Under the pieces are notes generated by a model. The model made no database searches and was not told the DNA's origin. It was given only the letters and a program-made list of their open reading frames with translations. From the NCBI RefSeq assembly GCF_000007345.1, contig NC_003552.1, forward strand, positions 2,666,001-2,730,000: 64,000 nucleotides of DNA, given 5' to 3'. The position numbers were made by a program, and so were the translations under genes. This document shows positions 7,885-16,839 of the stretch, one piece after another (positions within the stretch are counted from its first letter, which is position 1; every line of letters starts with the position of its first letter). The DNA is from Methanosarcina acetivorans C2A. Its GTDB lineage: Archaea; Halobacteriota; Methanosarcinia; Methanosarcinales; Methanosarcinaceae.

Positions 7885-7981
7885 AGGCTGTCCGACAATT
7901 ATTGATAAAGAAAGCAAATAAGCCCTTTAAATCAAAAAAGAAGGAATTCTTTTATTACCGAAGGTAATTGTCGGACAGCCT
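7885..7981. mobile_element. 97-bp MITE
   Basis: The element starts AGGCTGTCCGACAATTA and ends with the exact complement, TAATTGTCGGACAGCCT, over 17 bases. A non-coding interior of about 60 bases separates the ends. Size, perfect ends and lack of a coding frame fit a miniature inverted-repeat element mobilised by an IS transposase in trans. No clear flanking duplication was found. Confidence 0.7.
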
Positions 7982-8027
7982 GTTTAGGGTGGGGTGGCCG
8001 CACGCAATTTGATTTCCTGCAGAGTTT

Positions 8028-8228
8028 AGGGTTGCGGTAATATGCAGCGTATCAACCTCCATGACCCTTTTCAGGGGAGGGCCTGAAGACGTTGAAAAGG
8101 AAGCTTTTCCCTGCATGGAAAGCGGAGTGGATATTCTTGCTCCGGGCTGCGGGCTTGCTCCAGAAACCCCTCTGAAAAACCTGAAAGCCCTTGTGGAAGC
8201 GAGAAACGAATTTTGCAGGAGAAGGTGA
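8028..8228 (+). pseudogene. 3' fragment of an MtaA/MtbA-type methyltransferase (copy 1)
   Basis: An open frame of 66 residues (RVAVICSVSTSMTLFRGGPE, later ILAPGCGLAPETPLKNLK, then TGA) matches the last fifth of the methyltransferase at 4598-5632. It keeps the distal zinc-ligand Cys but lacks the catalytic barrel and the HxC pair, so it cannot work. The same fragment recurs at 32556-32825. The 5' break lies just right of the MITE and intron remnant. Confidence 0.8.
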
Positions 8229-8384
8229 ATTTTGCTGAAGAAAATGAGTTTACGGAGAAGCAGTGAAAAATACCCAGAGAGTCAAAAATGAGATACGGTT
8301 TCAGGGCAGGGGTTTTTCGGTTTATTTCAGGCTGACCACACAAAAATCAAGCTTTTCTGGAAGATTTCCCCTGCTTATCAGGGC

Positions 8385-8984
8385 TCAATGAAGAGCCTCT
8401 GCCATTTTTTTACCCGCTTCAAACGTTTTTCTTAGAAGTTCTTCATCCCTTGAAACCGCTCCCCTATCAAAATATCCTGTCACCGGAAACTTTTCCACGA
8501 TCTCATAGCCCAGGGCTTCAAGAGGCATCCCTAGCGCTCCGAGTGTAAAACCCATTTCTTCGATTTCCAGCTGCTCGCAGACCGAAAAAACAATCGCTTT
8601 TCTCCCCTGCCCGGCAAGTTTGCTCGAATAGCGCCTGGGGCGGACGTTCGTGAAATTGTAGTAAGGGTAGAGCCTGTCGATGAAGGCCTTCATCAGGGCA
8701 GTTACATTGTAGTTGTAGGTGGGAGAACCGAGGGTAAGCCCTTTTGCAGCCTCGATCTCGGGATAAAGCAGGCTCATTCCATCATGGAACCTGGTGCAGG
8801 TCCCGGTTTTCCGACACCTTTCGCAGCCGATACAGGGCTCGATCGAATAATCCCTTAAAAGGACTTTTTTCGTTTCGACACCTGCCGATTCCGCTCCTTT
8901 CAAAAAACTGTCAAGCAGCACGTCGGTATTTCCATTTTTCCGGGGGCTTCCTCCAACTCCAAGAATTTTTATATCGTTAATCAT
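8385..8984 (-). CDS. Iron-sulfur flavoprotein / NADPH-dependent FMN reductase family (copy 1)
   Basis: This 199-residue flavodoxin-fold protein has the FMN phosphate loop GGSPRKNGNTDVLL near residues 11-24 and the compact cysteine motif CIGCERCRKTGTC near residues 51-63. That motif is the CX2CX2CX5C pattern binding the 4Fe-4S cluster in Methanosarcina Isf-type proteins. Such proteins are cytoplasmic electron carriers, thought to help with oxygen or peroxide defence. A close paralogue lies at 32983-33579. The first 70 residues differ at roughly 15 positions, but the last 130 at only about four, which suggests gene conversion. The gene is monocistronic here. Confidence 0.85.
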   Translation of the reverse strand: MINDIKILGVGGSPRKNGNTDVLLDSFLKGAESAGVETKKVLLRDYSIEPCIGCERCRKTGTCTRFHDGMSLLYPEIEAAKGLTLGSPTYNYNVTALMKAFIDRLYPYYNFTNVRPRRYSSKLAGQGRKAIVFSVCEQLEIEEMGFTLGALGMPLEALGYEIVEKFPVTGYFDRGAVSRDEELLRKTFEAGKKMAEALH

Positions 8985-9196
8985 CTCACCCTGTATTGTA
9001 TCGGGGATGGAGAATTAAATAGGTTCCGAAAACATGTCCCTGCTTTTTTGTAATAACCCGGAATGGAAATTCCCCTGATCTTAATCTCAGAGCTGAGAAA
9101 AAGCACCCGAGAAAAAGCTGAAACAACCCCGTAAGTAAAACTTATAGTTGCAGAGGCTGTTTAGATACAAAAGGTTAAAAGACTTTAAGCCTAAGT

Positions 9197-9415
9197 TTGT
9201 TTTCAGGGGTTAAAAAAATGGAAGATGCACTTCTCACTATTTTTCGGTTGAGGCTGTTCGAAACCCTCCGCGTTATAGGTGCTTTGATCCTCACTGGCAT
9301 GACCCTCGGAGTACTTGAGCATCGGGCTAATTTTTATGTCCAGAGCGTCTTTGGCACTAAAGCATCCATTTCACATTTTTTCTCTTTTCTACAGATGCGG
9401 TATGTAGTATATTGA
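9197..9415 (+). pseudogene. Truncated M50-like membrane protease gene (copy 1)
   Basis: The first 55 residues (MFSGVKKMEDALLTIFRLRL through NFYVQSVFGTK) match the intact protein at 35395-36213. Just before the HEAGH zinc motif the frame turns into unrelated sequence (ASISHFFSFLQMRYVVY) and stops. Upstream DNA also matches the intact copy, including CTGTTTAGATACAAAAGGTT. The piece is the broken end of the duplicated block and has no active site. The glycan cluster begins about 420 bases downstream. Confidence 0.8.
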
Positions 9416-9837
9416 GTTAAATTTTACTCTCAAGTTTCTGGCTGATTGAAATAAATTTCTTAAACTCCGGAAGAGCCTGCGGCATGTAACTGTGGATATT
9501 TTGTGCTCTTATGATATCGTTTTTCTCGGATTCATTTTATTATTTTGAGTTTATATATTTTTTCACTCCTGTATTTCATATGTTTTTGCAGGCCAGTATT
9601 TCAACAATATAACGTTATATTCATCAAACATAAAGCGTTACTGCTCTTGTTATTGTACACTTTTTATTTATTTCAGAATATCTCTCAATAAATTTATATA
9701 CTGTTTTCATGAATTACATTATAAAAATTTAAAATACGTTTAAAGGTTCAAACGGTTGTACTCCAATACTTTTGATTGACTTTTGAGCCATTATAATTGT
9801 TTCAATTTAATATTATAAATTTAAAAGGAGTTTAAAA
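9416..9837 (+). promoter_or_regulatory. Gene-free leader of the glycan cluster
   Basis: This is the A/T-rich junction between the duplicated block and the first glycosyltransferase. A TATA-like AATTTATATACTG lies at about 9691-9703, and a strong ribosome site, AAAGGAG, at about 9824-9830 precedes the TTG start at 9838. No open frame shows a family. A long leader of this kind could carry regulation, but none is recognisable. Confidence 0.4.
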
Positions 9838-10806
9838 TTGAGTAACGAACTGATTGTGGGCAATAATACTCAGTACCAGGGCCATATAGAGAACCCACAT
9901 TTCAGGGAGGTGTCATCTCAAAATATAACTGTCATCCTTCCAGCTTTTAACGAGGAAGTCTCCATCGGCAGCATAGTCCTTCTTACTAAATTCTATTCCG
10001 ACAACGTAATCGTAGTCGATGACGGGAGCTCTGACCGCACTGCCGAAATCTCCAGGAAAGCAGGAGCTCACGTGATTGTGCATGAGGTCAATAAAGGCAA
10101 AGGAGCAGCCCTCAAAACCGGTTTTGAAGCCGCAGCCAACCTTGGCGCCGATATAATAGTGACAATGGACTCGGACGGTCAGCATAATCCCGCTGAAATT
10201 CCCAAACTTGTAACCCCTATTATTGACGGCTACGCTGAAATGGTCAATGGGAGTCGTTACCTTTCCCACAAAGACAAAAACACTCCTATCTACCGCCGTG
10301 TCGGCCAGACAATCCTTGATACGGCTACAAATATGAACTCCGGTCTCAGGATCACCGATTCACAAAGCGGTTTCCGCGCTTTTGCCGCTTCTACTAAAAA
10401 CGTGTTCCGCTTCGGTGCACATGGCATGGCAATAGAAAGCGAAATGCTTGCTGATGCAGGCAGGTCTGGACTGCGGATCAAGGAAGTCGAAATAGGGGTA
10501 AGGTATGATGTGGACTGTTCAACCATAAGCCCGGTCCAACATGGTTTAGGCGTCCTTGTCATGGTCTTGAAAGATATCGAGTTCAACAAGCCTCTTTATT
10601 ACTTTACAGTCCCAGGCCTATCTCTGGGAGTTGGAGGACTCTACATGGGTGCCCATTTTCTGCAAAACTTCACTATGGGAGGAGGCCTATCCTTCGGGCC
10701 TACCATGCTTATGGTTCTGTTTATTGTTATAGGGACCTTCATGGCATTGACAGGGATAATGCTGCATTCGGTGTCGGCGGTTATGAGGGAATCGAAGGTG
10801 ACTTAA
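9838..10806 (+). CDS. Family 2 polyprenyl-phosphate glycosyltransferase (dolichol-phosphate sugar synthase type)
   Basis: The 322-residue protein has a GT2 domain with ITVILPAFNEEVSIGSIVLL, the nucleotide-sugar motif VVDDGSSDRT and the metal motif TMDSDGQHNPAEIPKL. After the catalytic domain come two membrane spans, around residues 256-280 and 290-315. This is the plan of DPM1/AglJ-like enzymes that load a sugar onto a lipid carrier at the cytoplasmic membrane face. It opens the glycan cluster, so it may start or feed lipid-linked oligosaccharide assembly. TTG is the start, backed by AAAGGAG. Its codon use is less A/T-biased than the following genes. Confidence 0.85.
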   Translation: MSNELIVGNNTQYQGHIENPHFREVSSQNITVILPAFNEEVSIGSIVLLTKFYSDNVIVVDDGSSDRTAEISRKAGAHVIVHEVNKGKGAALKTGFEAAANLGADIIVTMDSDGQHNPAEIPKLVTPIIDGYAEMVNGSRYLSHKDKNTPIYRRVGQTILDTATNMNSGLRITDSQSGFRAFAASTKNVFRFGAHGMAIESEMLADAGRSGLRIKEVEIGVRYDVDCSTISPVQHGLGVLVMVLKDIEFNKPLYYFTVPGLSLGVGGLYMGAHFLQNFTMGGGLSFGPTMLMVLFIVIGTFMALTGIMLHSVSAVMRESKVT

Positions 10807-10933
10807 CTGAGGGTTAGTGAGTTTTTCCTACTTATTATTCTGTAGCACCTGAAATTAATTTCTTTCTATGTAAAAGTCTGTGATCGATATTGGAACTATG
10901 AATTTGATTGTTTGATATTATTTGGAGGGATAA

Positions 10934-11986
10934 ATGTCTGGTAAAGAAAAATTTGCAAGTGTTGTTATTCTCTCATATAACAGCAAGGAAGATCTCGCGG
11001 AGTGTATTCCCTCTTTAATATCTCAAACATATCAAGACTTTGAAATAATCGTGGTAGATAATGCATCTACGGATGCTAGTGAGGAATTCGTGAGGATTAA
11101 CTATCCTGAAATAAAGGTGGTTCAGACAGGAAAGAATCTCGGATACGCTGCAGGGAACAATGCAGGATTTGAGGTAGCGGAAGGAGAATACATAGTAATT
11201 ATAAATCCAGATACGGTTGCAGACTCCAAATGGCTTGCTGAACTAATTAAACCACTTGAAAACGATCTTACAATTGCGGCCACGACTTCAAAGATCCTGA
11301 TGTATTACCAGAATGACAAAATAAACGCGTGCTCAACTATAAACCACTATACTGGACTTACCTTCTGCAGGGGACTCAATAAGCCTGCATGTGAATTTGA
11401 TAACTATCAAGAAGTAGGAGCTGTCGCAGGCTGTTCATTTGCAATAAGGCGCGATATGTTAAAAAATATTGATGGATTTGACTCGGAGTTTTTCCTTTAT
11501 TTGGAAGATACGGATCTTTCCTGGAGAGTACGTTTTGCGGGAGGTAAAATAATGTATGCTCCTGGGTCTATAATATTTCATAAGTGCAAATTATCAATAC
11601 CTCCATGGAAAGAATTTTACCTTGAAAGAAACCGTTACTTAATTTTATTGAAAAACTTCAGTTCGAGAACATTGTTATTATTATTACCTGCACTTATAGT
11701 GACTGAAATCGTTACAATTGGTCATGCTGTTTTAAACGGCCCGAAATACATTAAAAGTAAATTGCAGGCCTATTTATGGGTTATAAAAAATATTAACGAA
11801 ATTTTGACAAAAAGACACAAAACTATTTGCAAAAAAATAACTACTGATAGGGAGTTTTTTGGGCTTTTGGATTGGAAAATCCCCTTTGAACAGGTCATTA
11901 AACTCCCTATGATGAGTAAAACAGTTGATATCGTTTTCAACTCATTTTATGCGTTTCACATGAAACTGATAAGCAGAATTGTCTAA
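10934..11986 (+). CDS. Family 2 glycosyltransferase, rhamnosyltransferase-like
   Basis: The 350-residue protein begins with VVILSYNSKEDLAECIPSLI and has the GT2 motifs VVDNASTDAS and IINPDTVADS. It then carries the WbbL-type segment FFLYLEDTDLSWRVRFAGG followed by a conserved FHK, typical of dTDP-rhamnosyltransferases. The C-terminal third is hydrophobic around LLLLLPALIVTEIVTIG and may sit on the membrane. dTDP-L-rhamnose genes lie at the far end of the same cluster, which supports a rhamnose donor, though this is inferred. ATG follows TTTGGAGGG at good spacing. Confidence 0.85.
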   Translation: MSGKEKFASVVILSYNSKEDLAECIPSLISQTYQDFEIIVVDNASTDASEEFVRINYPEIKVVQTGKNLGYAAGNNAGFEVAEGEYIVIINPDTVADSKWLAELIKPLENDLTIAATTSKILMYYQNDKINACSTINHYTGLTFCRGLNKPACEFDNYQEVGAVAGCSFAIRRDMLKNIDGFDSEFFLYLEDTDLSWRVRFAGGKIMYAPGSIIFHKCKLSIPPWKEFYLERNRYLILLKNFSSRTLLLLLPALIVTEIVTIGHAVLNGPKYIKSKLQAYLWVIKNINEILTKRHKTICKKITTDREFFGLLDWKIPFEQVIKLPMMSKTVDIVFNSFYAFHMKLISRIV

Positions 11987-12065
11987 TCTGGAGCAAATAA
12001 AACAATAATAATTCTTGGATGTAGTGTTAGTTATATTACTTAAAAATACTGGACTGGTGAAAAAA

Positions 12066-12506
12066 ATGAAGATCTGCCTTACCTGCTCGCACGGTGGTCA
12101 TCTTACTGAAATCCTGCAACTTATGGACGCATTCGAAGGTAATGATATCTTTTTTATAACCTATGAAGGAGCCAGGTCCAGCGAACTCACAAGGAAATAT
12201 ACTATGAAAAATCTGGGTAAAAAGCCTTTAAGATTTCTGCTCAGTGTTCCAAAAGTATTTGGCATTCTCCTGCGTGAGAAACCTGATATTATCATTTCAA
12301 CAGGTTCTGAGATTGCAATCCCTGTTTTTTATGCTGCAAAAGTCCTCCGGATAAAAACCATGTTCATCGAAAGCCTGTGCAGAGTAGAAGAACCTTCTTT
12401 AACCGGCAAAATACTCTATCCAGTTTCTGATGTGTTTTTAGTCCAGTGGAAGCAGTTACTCTTCAAATTCGGGAGAAAAGCCCAGTACTGGGGGAATGTG
12501 CTTTGA
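12066..12506 (+). CDS. Alg14/PssD-like glycosyltransferase membrane subunit
   Basis: This 146-residue protein resembles Alg14/PssD/EpsE: MKICLTCSHGGHLTEILQLM at the start, KPDIIISTGSEIAIPVFYAA in the middle, then FIESLCRVEEPSLTGKILYP near the end. In the two-subunit enzymes this half anchors the partner at the membrane and binds the acceptor. I chose ATG 12066, preceded by GGTG, over an upstream TTG because family members start at MKICLxCSxGGH. Its stop TGA overlaps the TTG start of the next gene, so the two are translationally coupled. Confidence 0.85.
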   Translation: MKICLTCSHGGHLTEILQLMDAFEGNDIFFITYEGARSSELTRKYTMKNLGKKPLRFLLSVPKVFGILLREKPDIIISTGSEIAIPVFYAAKVLRIKTMFIESLCRVEEPSLTGKILYPVSDVFLVQWKQLLFKFGRKAQYWGNVL

Positions 12507-12970
12507 TATTTGTAACTGTTGGCAGCCATTATCAGGGTTTTGATAGGCTGGTTAAGAAAATGGATGAGATTGCAGGAAAAATTGATGAAAAAGTAATAAT
12601 GCAAATTGGAAACACGAAATATAAGCCTGTCAATGCAGAGTACTTTGAATTCGCAGAATATTCAAAGATACAGAAACTTAATTCTGATGCTCGGATTATT
12701 GTCAGCCATGCAGGAGTCGGATCGATTCTTACTGCATTTGAACAAAAAACTCACCTTATAATCTTTCCTAGATTAAAAAGATATAATGAAGTCGTAGACG
12801 ATCATCAATTACAAATCGCAAAGGAATTGGCAGAAAATCCTAATGTTACGGTGGTTAATGATGTAGAGGGTCTGGAAGAGGCTTTAAAAATAGATTTTTC
12901 TTTTGTAGAAGGGAGTAACGGGAACAGACTTGTTCCTTCTTTAAAAAAATATATCTTTTCAATTTCTTGA
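12503..12970 (+). CDS. Alg13/PssE-like glycosyltransferase catalytic subunit
   Basis: The protein is about 155 residues and starts MIFVTVGSHYQGFDRLVKKM. It carries the donor-binding segment ARIIVSHAGVGSILTAFEQK and ends with DHQLQIAKELAE, the GT28-type C-terminal half found in Alg13 and PssE. It should work as a complex with the Alg14-like subunit upstream, adding a UDP-sugar to a lipid-linked acceptor. The TTG start overlaps the upstream TGA (TTGA), and no other start gives the family N-terminus. The sugar cannot be named. Confidence 0.85.
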   Translation: MIFVTVGSHYQGFDRLVKKMDEIAGKIDEKVIMQIGNTKYKPVNAEYFEFAEYSKIQKLNSDARIIVSHAGVGSILTAFEQKTHLIIFPRLKRYNEVVDDHQLQIAKELAENPNVTVVNDVEGLEEALKIDFSFVEGSNGNRLVPSLKKYIFSIS

Positions 12971-12993
12971 GATACATTTCTGGTTTGATTATT

Positions 12994-14130
12994 ATGAGAA
13001 TATGTGTAATTACTTCAGCAAATTTTCCCCCTGAAGAAGGAATTGGTAATTATATATATAATATGTCAAAAGAACTTATCCGAAAGGGGAATCAAGTCAC
13101 CATCATAACAAGGGGTAGCTTACGTAAAACTTATAGAGAAGACTTTGATGGTATTGCACTATATAAAGTACCTTTTATATTCGCATATCCTTTTCATGTT
13201 CATATTCATGGATTTTTTGTGAATAAATTATTGAAATCAATTGAGCAAGATTTTGATTTGATTCATATTCACACTCCTTTACCTCCAATAATAAAATCTC
13301 ATATTCCAATAGTAGTAACAGTCCATTCTCCTATGATTAATGGTGCAAAAGCCATAGATATTACAGACTTATTTTCTCTTGCAACTAAATTTCAGGCAAA
13401 ATATATTAGTTATCCATTAGAAAAAAAATTACTAAGATATGCAGGCCTGATCTCTACAGTCTCAATAAATGTATCCAAAGAACTTGAAGAATATGGATTT
13501 AATTCTGAAAATATTACAGTTATATATAATGGAGTTGATGAAAATTTATTTTCACCAGTTGTTAAAAATTGTGGTGAGAAGTATATACTCTATACGGGAA
13601 GAATTAGTTATGGTAAAGGTTTGGTAGAGTTAGTTGAATGTGCAAAAGAAATATGTATGTGCAGGGGTGATATACGCTTCATTTTAGCTGGGGATGGGCC
13701 TTTACTTTCGGATTTTAAAGAACGAGTTAAAGATTTTAATCTTGAAGATCGCATAGAATTTTTGGGGCATGTAAATCGAAACGAAATAGTAAAGCTTTAT
13801 CAAAATGCACATTTATTCGTTTTTCCATCGTACTATGAAGGATTGCCAGGTTCTCTTCTTGAAGCAATGTCCTGTAAACTTCCAATTGTAGCTACAAAAG
13901 TACCTGGAAATATCGAACTTATAGAAAATAACGTAAATGGAATTTTAGTTCCCTCTAAAGATTCAAATGCATTGAAGGAAGCTGTATTGACAATGCTTGA
14001 TGATGCAGAGATGAGACTGAGGCTAGGCGAAAAGGCGAGAGATACTATAATCAAAAATGGTTTTACTTGGAATTCAGTTTCAAATAATATCTTACAATGC
14101 TATCATTCTGTACAGAAAATTGGGAATTAA
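12994..14130 (+). CDS. Family 4 glycosyltransferase
   Basis: This is a GT-B fold protein of about 378 residues. The N-terminal acceptor domain begins MRICVITSANFPPEEGIGNY with the glycine-rich loop. The C-terminal domain has YILYTGRISYGKGLVELVEC, then FPSYYEGLPGSLLEAMSCKL holding the EX7E motif, and PIVATKVPGNIELI. An in-frame TTG at 12967 overlaps the upstream stop. I prefer ATG 12994 because it gives the usual start, but neither has a strong ribosome site. Codon use is strongly A/T-rich. Donor and acceptor are unknown. Confidence 0.85.
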   Translation: MRICVITSANFPPEEGIGNYIYNMSKELIRKGNQVTIITRGSLRKTYREDFDGIALYKVPFIFAYPFHVHIHGFFVNKLLKSIEQDFDLIHIHTPLPPIIKSHIPIVVTVHSPMINGAKAIDITDLFSLATKFQAKYISYPLEKKLLRYAGLISTVSINVSKELEEYGFNSENITVIYNGVDENLFSPVVKNCGEKYILYTGRISYGKGLVELVECAKEICMCRGDIRFILAGDGPLLSDFKERVKDFNLEDRIEFLGHVNRNEIVKLYQNAHLFVFPSYYEGLPGSLLEAMSCKLPIVATKVPGNIELIENNVNGILVPSKDSNALKEAVLTMLDDAEMRLRLGEKARDTIIKNGFTWNSVSNNILQCYHSVQKIGN

Positions 14131-14158
14131 TCGTATATTGGATTTTGGAGAGAGTTAA

Positions 14159-14713
14159 TTGAAATCAAAAGTAATCAATTATCTAAAATCTCTTGAAAAG
14201 TATACTGCCCTTATATTCTATTATTCAATTGCTCGACATCTCCCTCCTTCAGATGAGCCACAATCTTTAAAGTTATCAAAACCAATTAGGGGATTTTTAG
14301 CTTCCAAAATTTTTGATGAATGTGGGGTTGGTGTCAATCTTGAAAAAGGAGCTTACATTGCAGATGGTAAATTTATTCGAGTAGGAAATTATTCCGGCAT
14401 TGGTATAAACTCTCTTGTTCAGAGAAATGTGAGTATAGGAAATGATGTTATGATGGGAAGAGATGTCATTATAATGACCACCAGTCATGAAACTTCAGAT
14501 GCATCAATTCCTATGAGATACCAAGGTGGAAAAGAGGTTTCTCCTGTCATTATAGGCGATGATGTTTGGATTGGAAGTAGAGTTATAATATTACCAGGAG
14601 TAAGGATTGGAACTGGTTCAATAATTGGTGCTGGAGCAGTTGTTACTCGAGATGTAGAGCCATATTCTGTAGTAGGGGGAACCCCCGCAAAGATAATAAA
14701 AAAAAGGAAGTAG
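14159..14713 (+). CDS. Left-handed beta-helix (WbbJ/LacA-type) O-acetyltransferase
   Basis: The 184-residue protein has imperfect hexapeptide repeats from residue 60 on ([40 protein letters not shown]). The loop TTSHETSD holds the catalytic His, and the end is [14 protein letters not shown], typical of sugar O-acetyltransferases using acetyl-CoA. It probably decorates a glycan residue. The TTG start has GGAGAG upstream. It sits between two GT4 genes on the same strand. Confidence 0.85.
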   Translation: MKSKVINYLKSLEKYTALIFYYSIARHLPPSDEPQSLKLSKPIRGFLASKIFDECGVGVNLEKGAYIADGKFIRVGNYSGIGINSLVQRNVSIGNDVMMGRDVIIMTTSHETSDASIPMRYQGGKEVSPVIIGDDVWIGSRVIILPGVRIGTGSIIGAGAVVTRDVEPYSVVGGTPAKIIKKRK

Positions 14714-14791
14714 TCTTTGAAAGATGGATCTATGGTTTGGTATATTTTCCGATGATTATATATTAATATTTTAGAAGGAGCCGGTTATAAT

Positions 14792-16021
14792 ATGAAAGTC
14801 TGTGTCGTATGTTATGGATTAAGAGAACAAAATATTCGGCTTCAGCCCTGGAGATATATTTCAGAAATTGCATATGGTCTTTTTAATAAAAATTTAGATG
14901 TTATGATAATAACTGATGGTTTTTCCGAAAGGCATTATATTAACGGTATTCCTATAATTCATATGAGAAAACTCAGGGAGTTTCCTTTTCAACAGAATAA
15001 GGAATTAGTTTCTCTGATTAAATCCGAAAAACCAGACATAATTTTATGGTCAGTTAGTGCTCTTGATTATCTCTATTTAAATATATTCAAACAAATACAC
15101 GTACCCATAATTGGAATTTTTACAGGACCGATTTACAGACTTTCGGATATATCAAGAATTGGATCTCGGGAGATAGTGAACAACATAAGGTTTTTATTTG
15201 TACACATTGTTTATGCTTCCCTTCCTCCTTTTTTTATTCGTAATGTTGTAAACTCCCCGCAACTCAATAAAATCTTTGTTATGAGCCGCAAAAACAAAGA
15301 AATAATTACGGACATAGGTGGAAATCAAAACAAGGTTGTTCATATTCCAGTTGGTATTGATGAATATGATTTTGAACAATCTGAAGAGTATAGTTCAATT
15401 ATCAGTAAATATGATCTTGACGAAAGATCATTTAATATTCTTTATTTCGGATCTCCCCTTAGCATAAGAGGTATAGATTCTCTCATTAAAGCTGTTTCAA
15501 AAATAAAAAATGAATATTCTCATGTTAAACTTCTAATCCTTTCCAGACGCAGAGAGAATGAACTAAGCCGTGAAGAGCTGGCTACTCAGGATTTGATTCT
15601 GAAGCTGGGCCTAGAAAAAAACGTTCAGATCATTTCCGGTTTTCTTGACAGAGATGAAGTGAAGAACTTTATCGTTTTTTCCGACTTAATTGCCTTACCT
15701 TTTAAAATAGTTCCCTCTGATGTTCCAACAAGTATTCTCGAATCAATGGCTCTGGGAAAAACTGTAATTTCCACAGAAGTTGATGGTATCCCTGAACTAC
15801 TTGAGGATGGCAGAGGTTTTGTCGTAAAACCAAATAACGAAGAAGATCTCGCTGAAAAAATCGTTTTTTCAATTAAAACTCGAGGTCTAACAAAAAGCAT
15901 GGGTAAAAAAGCTGCATCGTATATGCAAACATATCCGAGATGGCATGAAGTCTCAGAAGCTGTGATATCCGAAATTACGGAAATTTCCAATAAAAGATAC
16001 CTGAACGAGGTGGTTCTGTGA
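14792..16021 (+). CDS. Family 4 glycosyltransferase
   Basis: The 409-residue GT-B protein has an N-terminal domain starting MKVCVVCYGLREQNIRLQPW and a C-terminal domain with NILYFGSPLSIRGIDSLIKA. The donor site PSDVPTSILESMALGKTVIS holds the EX7E-like acidic pair, and GIPELLEDGRGFVVKP follows. The ATG has GAAGGAG upstream. The stop TGA overlaps the GTG start of the next gene (GTGA), so it is coupled to the kinase-like protein. The linkage formed is unknown. Confidence 0.85.
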   Translation: MKVCVVCYGLREQNIRLQPWRYISEIAYGLFNKNLDVMIITDGFSERHYINGIPIIHMRKLREFPFQQNKELVSLIKSEKPDIILWSVSALDYLYLNIFKQIHVPIIGIFTGPIYRLSDISRIGSREIVNNIRFLFVHIVYASLPPFFIRNVVNSPQLNKIFVMSRKNKEIITDIGGNQNKVVHIPVGIDEYDFEQSEEYSSIISKYDLDERSFNILYFGSPLSIRGIDSLIKAVSKIKNEYSHVKLLILSRRRENELSREELATQDLILKLGLEKNVQIISGFLDRDEVKNFIVFSDLIALPFKIVPSDVPTSILESMALGKTVISTEVDGIPELLEDGRGFVVKPNNEEDLAEKIVFSIKTRGLTKSMGKKAASYMQTYPRWHEVSEAVISEITEISNKRYLNEVVL

Positions 16022-16689
16022 ACCAGAAACCAATGTTCATATGTATCACAGGAATTGATGGCGTCGGAAAGACAACCCATGTCAATTTAATTATGGGATA
16101 TTTGCGTGAAAAGGGAATCAAATGCCAGTATAAATGGCTTCGCTCTCACTATTTTTTTTCTTTGCCATTACTCGCTTTTTGCAGGATTGCAGGCTATACT
16201 CGTGTGTCTACACTGGGTGATTCTCAAAAATGCTCATACCATGAGTTCTATAAGTCGAGATTTGTTTCTGCGTTTTATCCTTGGATTTTGTTTTTTGATA
16301 CTCTCTTATTTACGACTATAAAGGTCTATATCCCAATGTTTTTTGGAACAAGTATTGTTTGTGATCGTTTTGTATATGATACTCTGATTGATTTGGCAGT
16401 AGCAATAAAGGATAATGAAATATATAAAAAACCTGTTGGGAAACTATTTCTTAAATTGATCCCAAAAAATGCAATCTTCACTATGCTAAATCTTGATAAA
16501 TCAACTATAATTTCAAGACGAAATGAATTGAAAGACGATGAGTCATTCAATGAACATTATATACTTTATCAAGAATTTGCAGATAAATTCTCAATTGAAA
16601 CTGTAAATAATTATGGTAATGTCAATGATGTGAATCGATTGATAATTGATATTTTTACTTCGAGGATGAAATGTTGCTTTCATACATAA
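16018..16689 (+). CDS. Thymidylate-kinase-like P-loop protein
   Basis: The 223-residue protein opens with FICITGIDGVGKTTHVNLIM, the P-loop of thymidylate kinases, and has SIVCDRFVYDTLIDLAV, which corresponds to the DRY/DRF motif of that family. It departs from classic Tmk in the long hydrophobic middle. TMPK-like proteins occur in several archaeal and bacterial surface-polysaccharide clusters, where their substrate is unknown; a role in making dTDP-sugar donors or phosphorylating a sugar is possible. Translation is coupled to the upstream GT4 by a GTGA overlap. Confidence 0.75.
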   Translation: MNQKPMFICITGIDGVGKTTHVNLIMGYLREKGIKCQYKWLRSHYFFSLPLLAFCRIAGYTRVSTLGDSQKCSYHEFYKSRFVSAFYPWILFFDTLLFTTIKVYIPMFFGTSIVCDRFVYDTLIDLAVAIKDNEIYKKPVGKLFLKLIPKNAIFTMLNLDKSTIISRRNELKDDESFNEHYILYQEFADKFSIETVNNYGNVNDVNRLIIDIFTSRMKCCFHT

Positions 16690-16839
16690 GCAAGGATGGC
16701 TGTCTCAAAACTTGATCCATTTCTACAATTGAACAATCTATATTATTGAGTTTAAACTCAGGTGAAAAATTACTCGAAATAAATGATATTTCCTCACTGT
16801 AAATTAGTACAAAAGTGCTAAGTTCAGAATAGGAGAGGA

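Larger units (their letters stand above)
7381..9365. repeat. Upstream copy of a large direct repeat flanking the glycan cluster
   Basis: This block matches 29171-35551 in the same orientation and order: PGI 5' end, methyltransferase 3' end, flavoprotein gene, and M50-like gene start. Near-identity is clearest from about 8226 to 8745 against 32823 to 33345, and again at 9140-9365 against 35325-35551. This copy has a group II intron remnant and a MITE where the PGI 3' part is missing. It lacks the TPR gene found in the other copy. Homology ends inside the M50-like gene. Confidence 0.8.
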
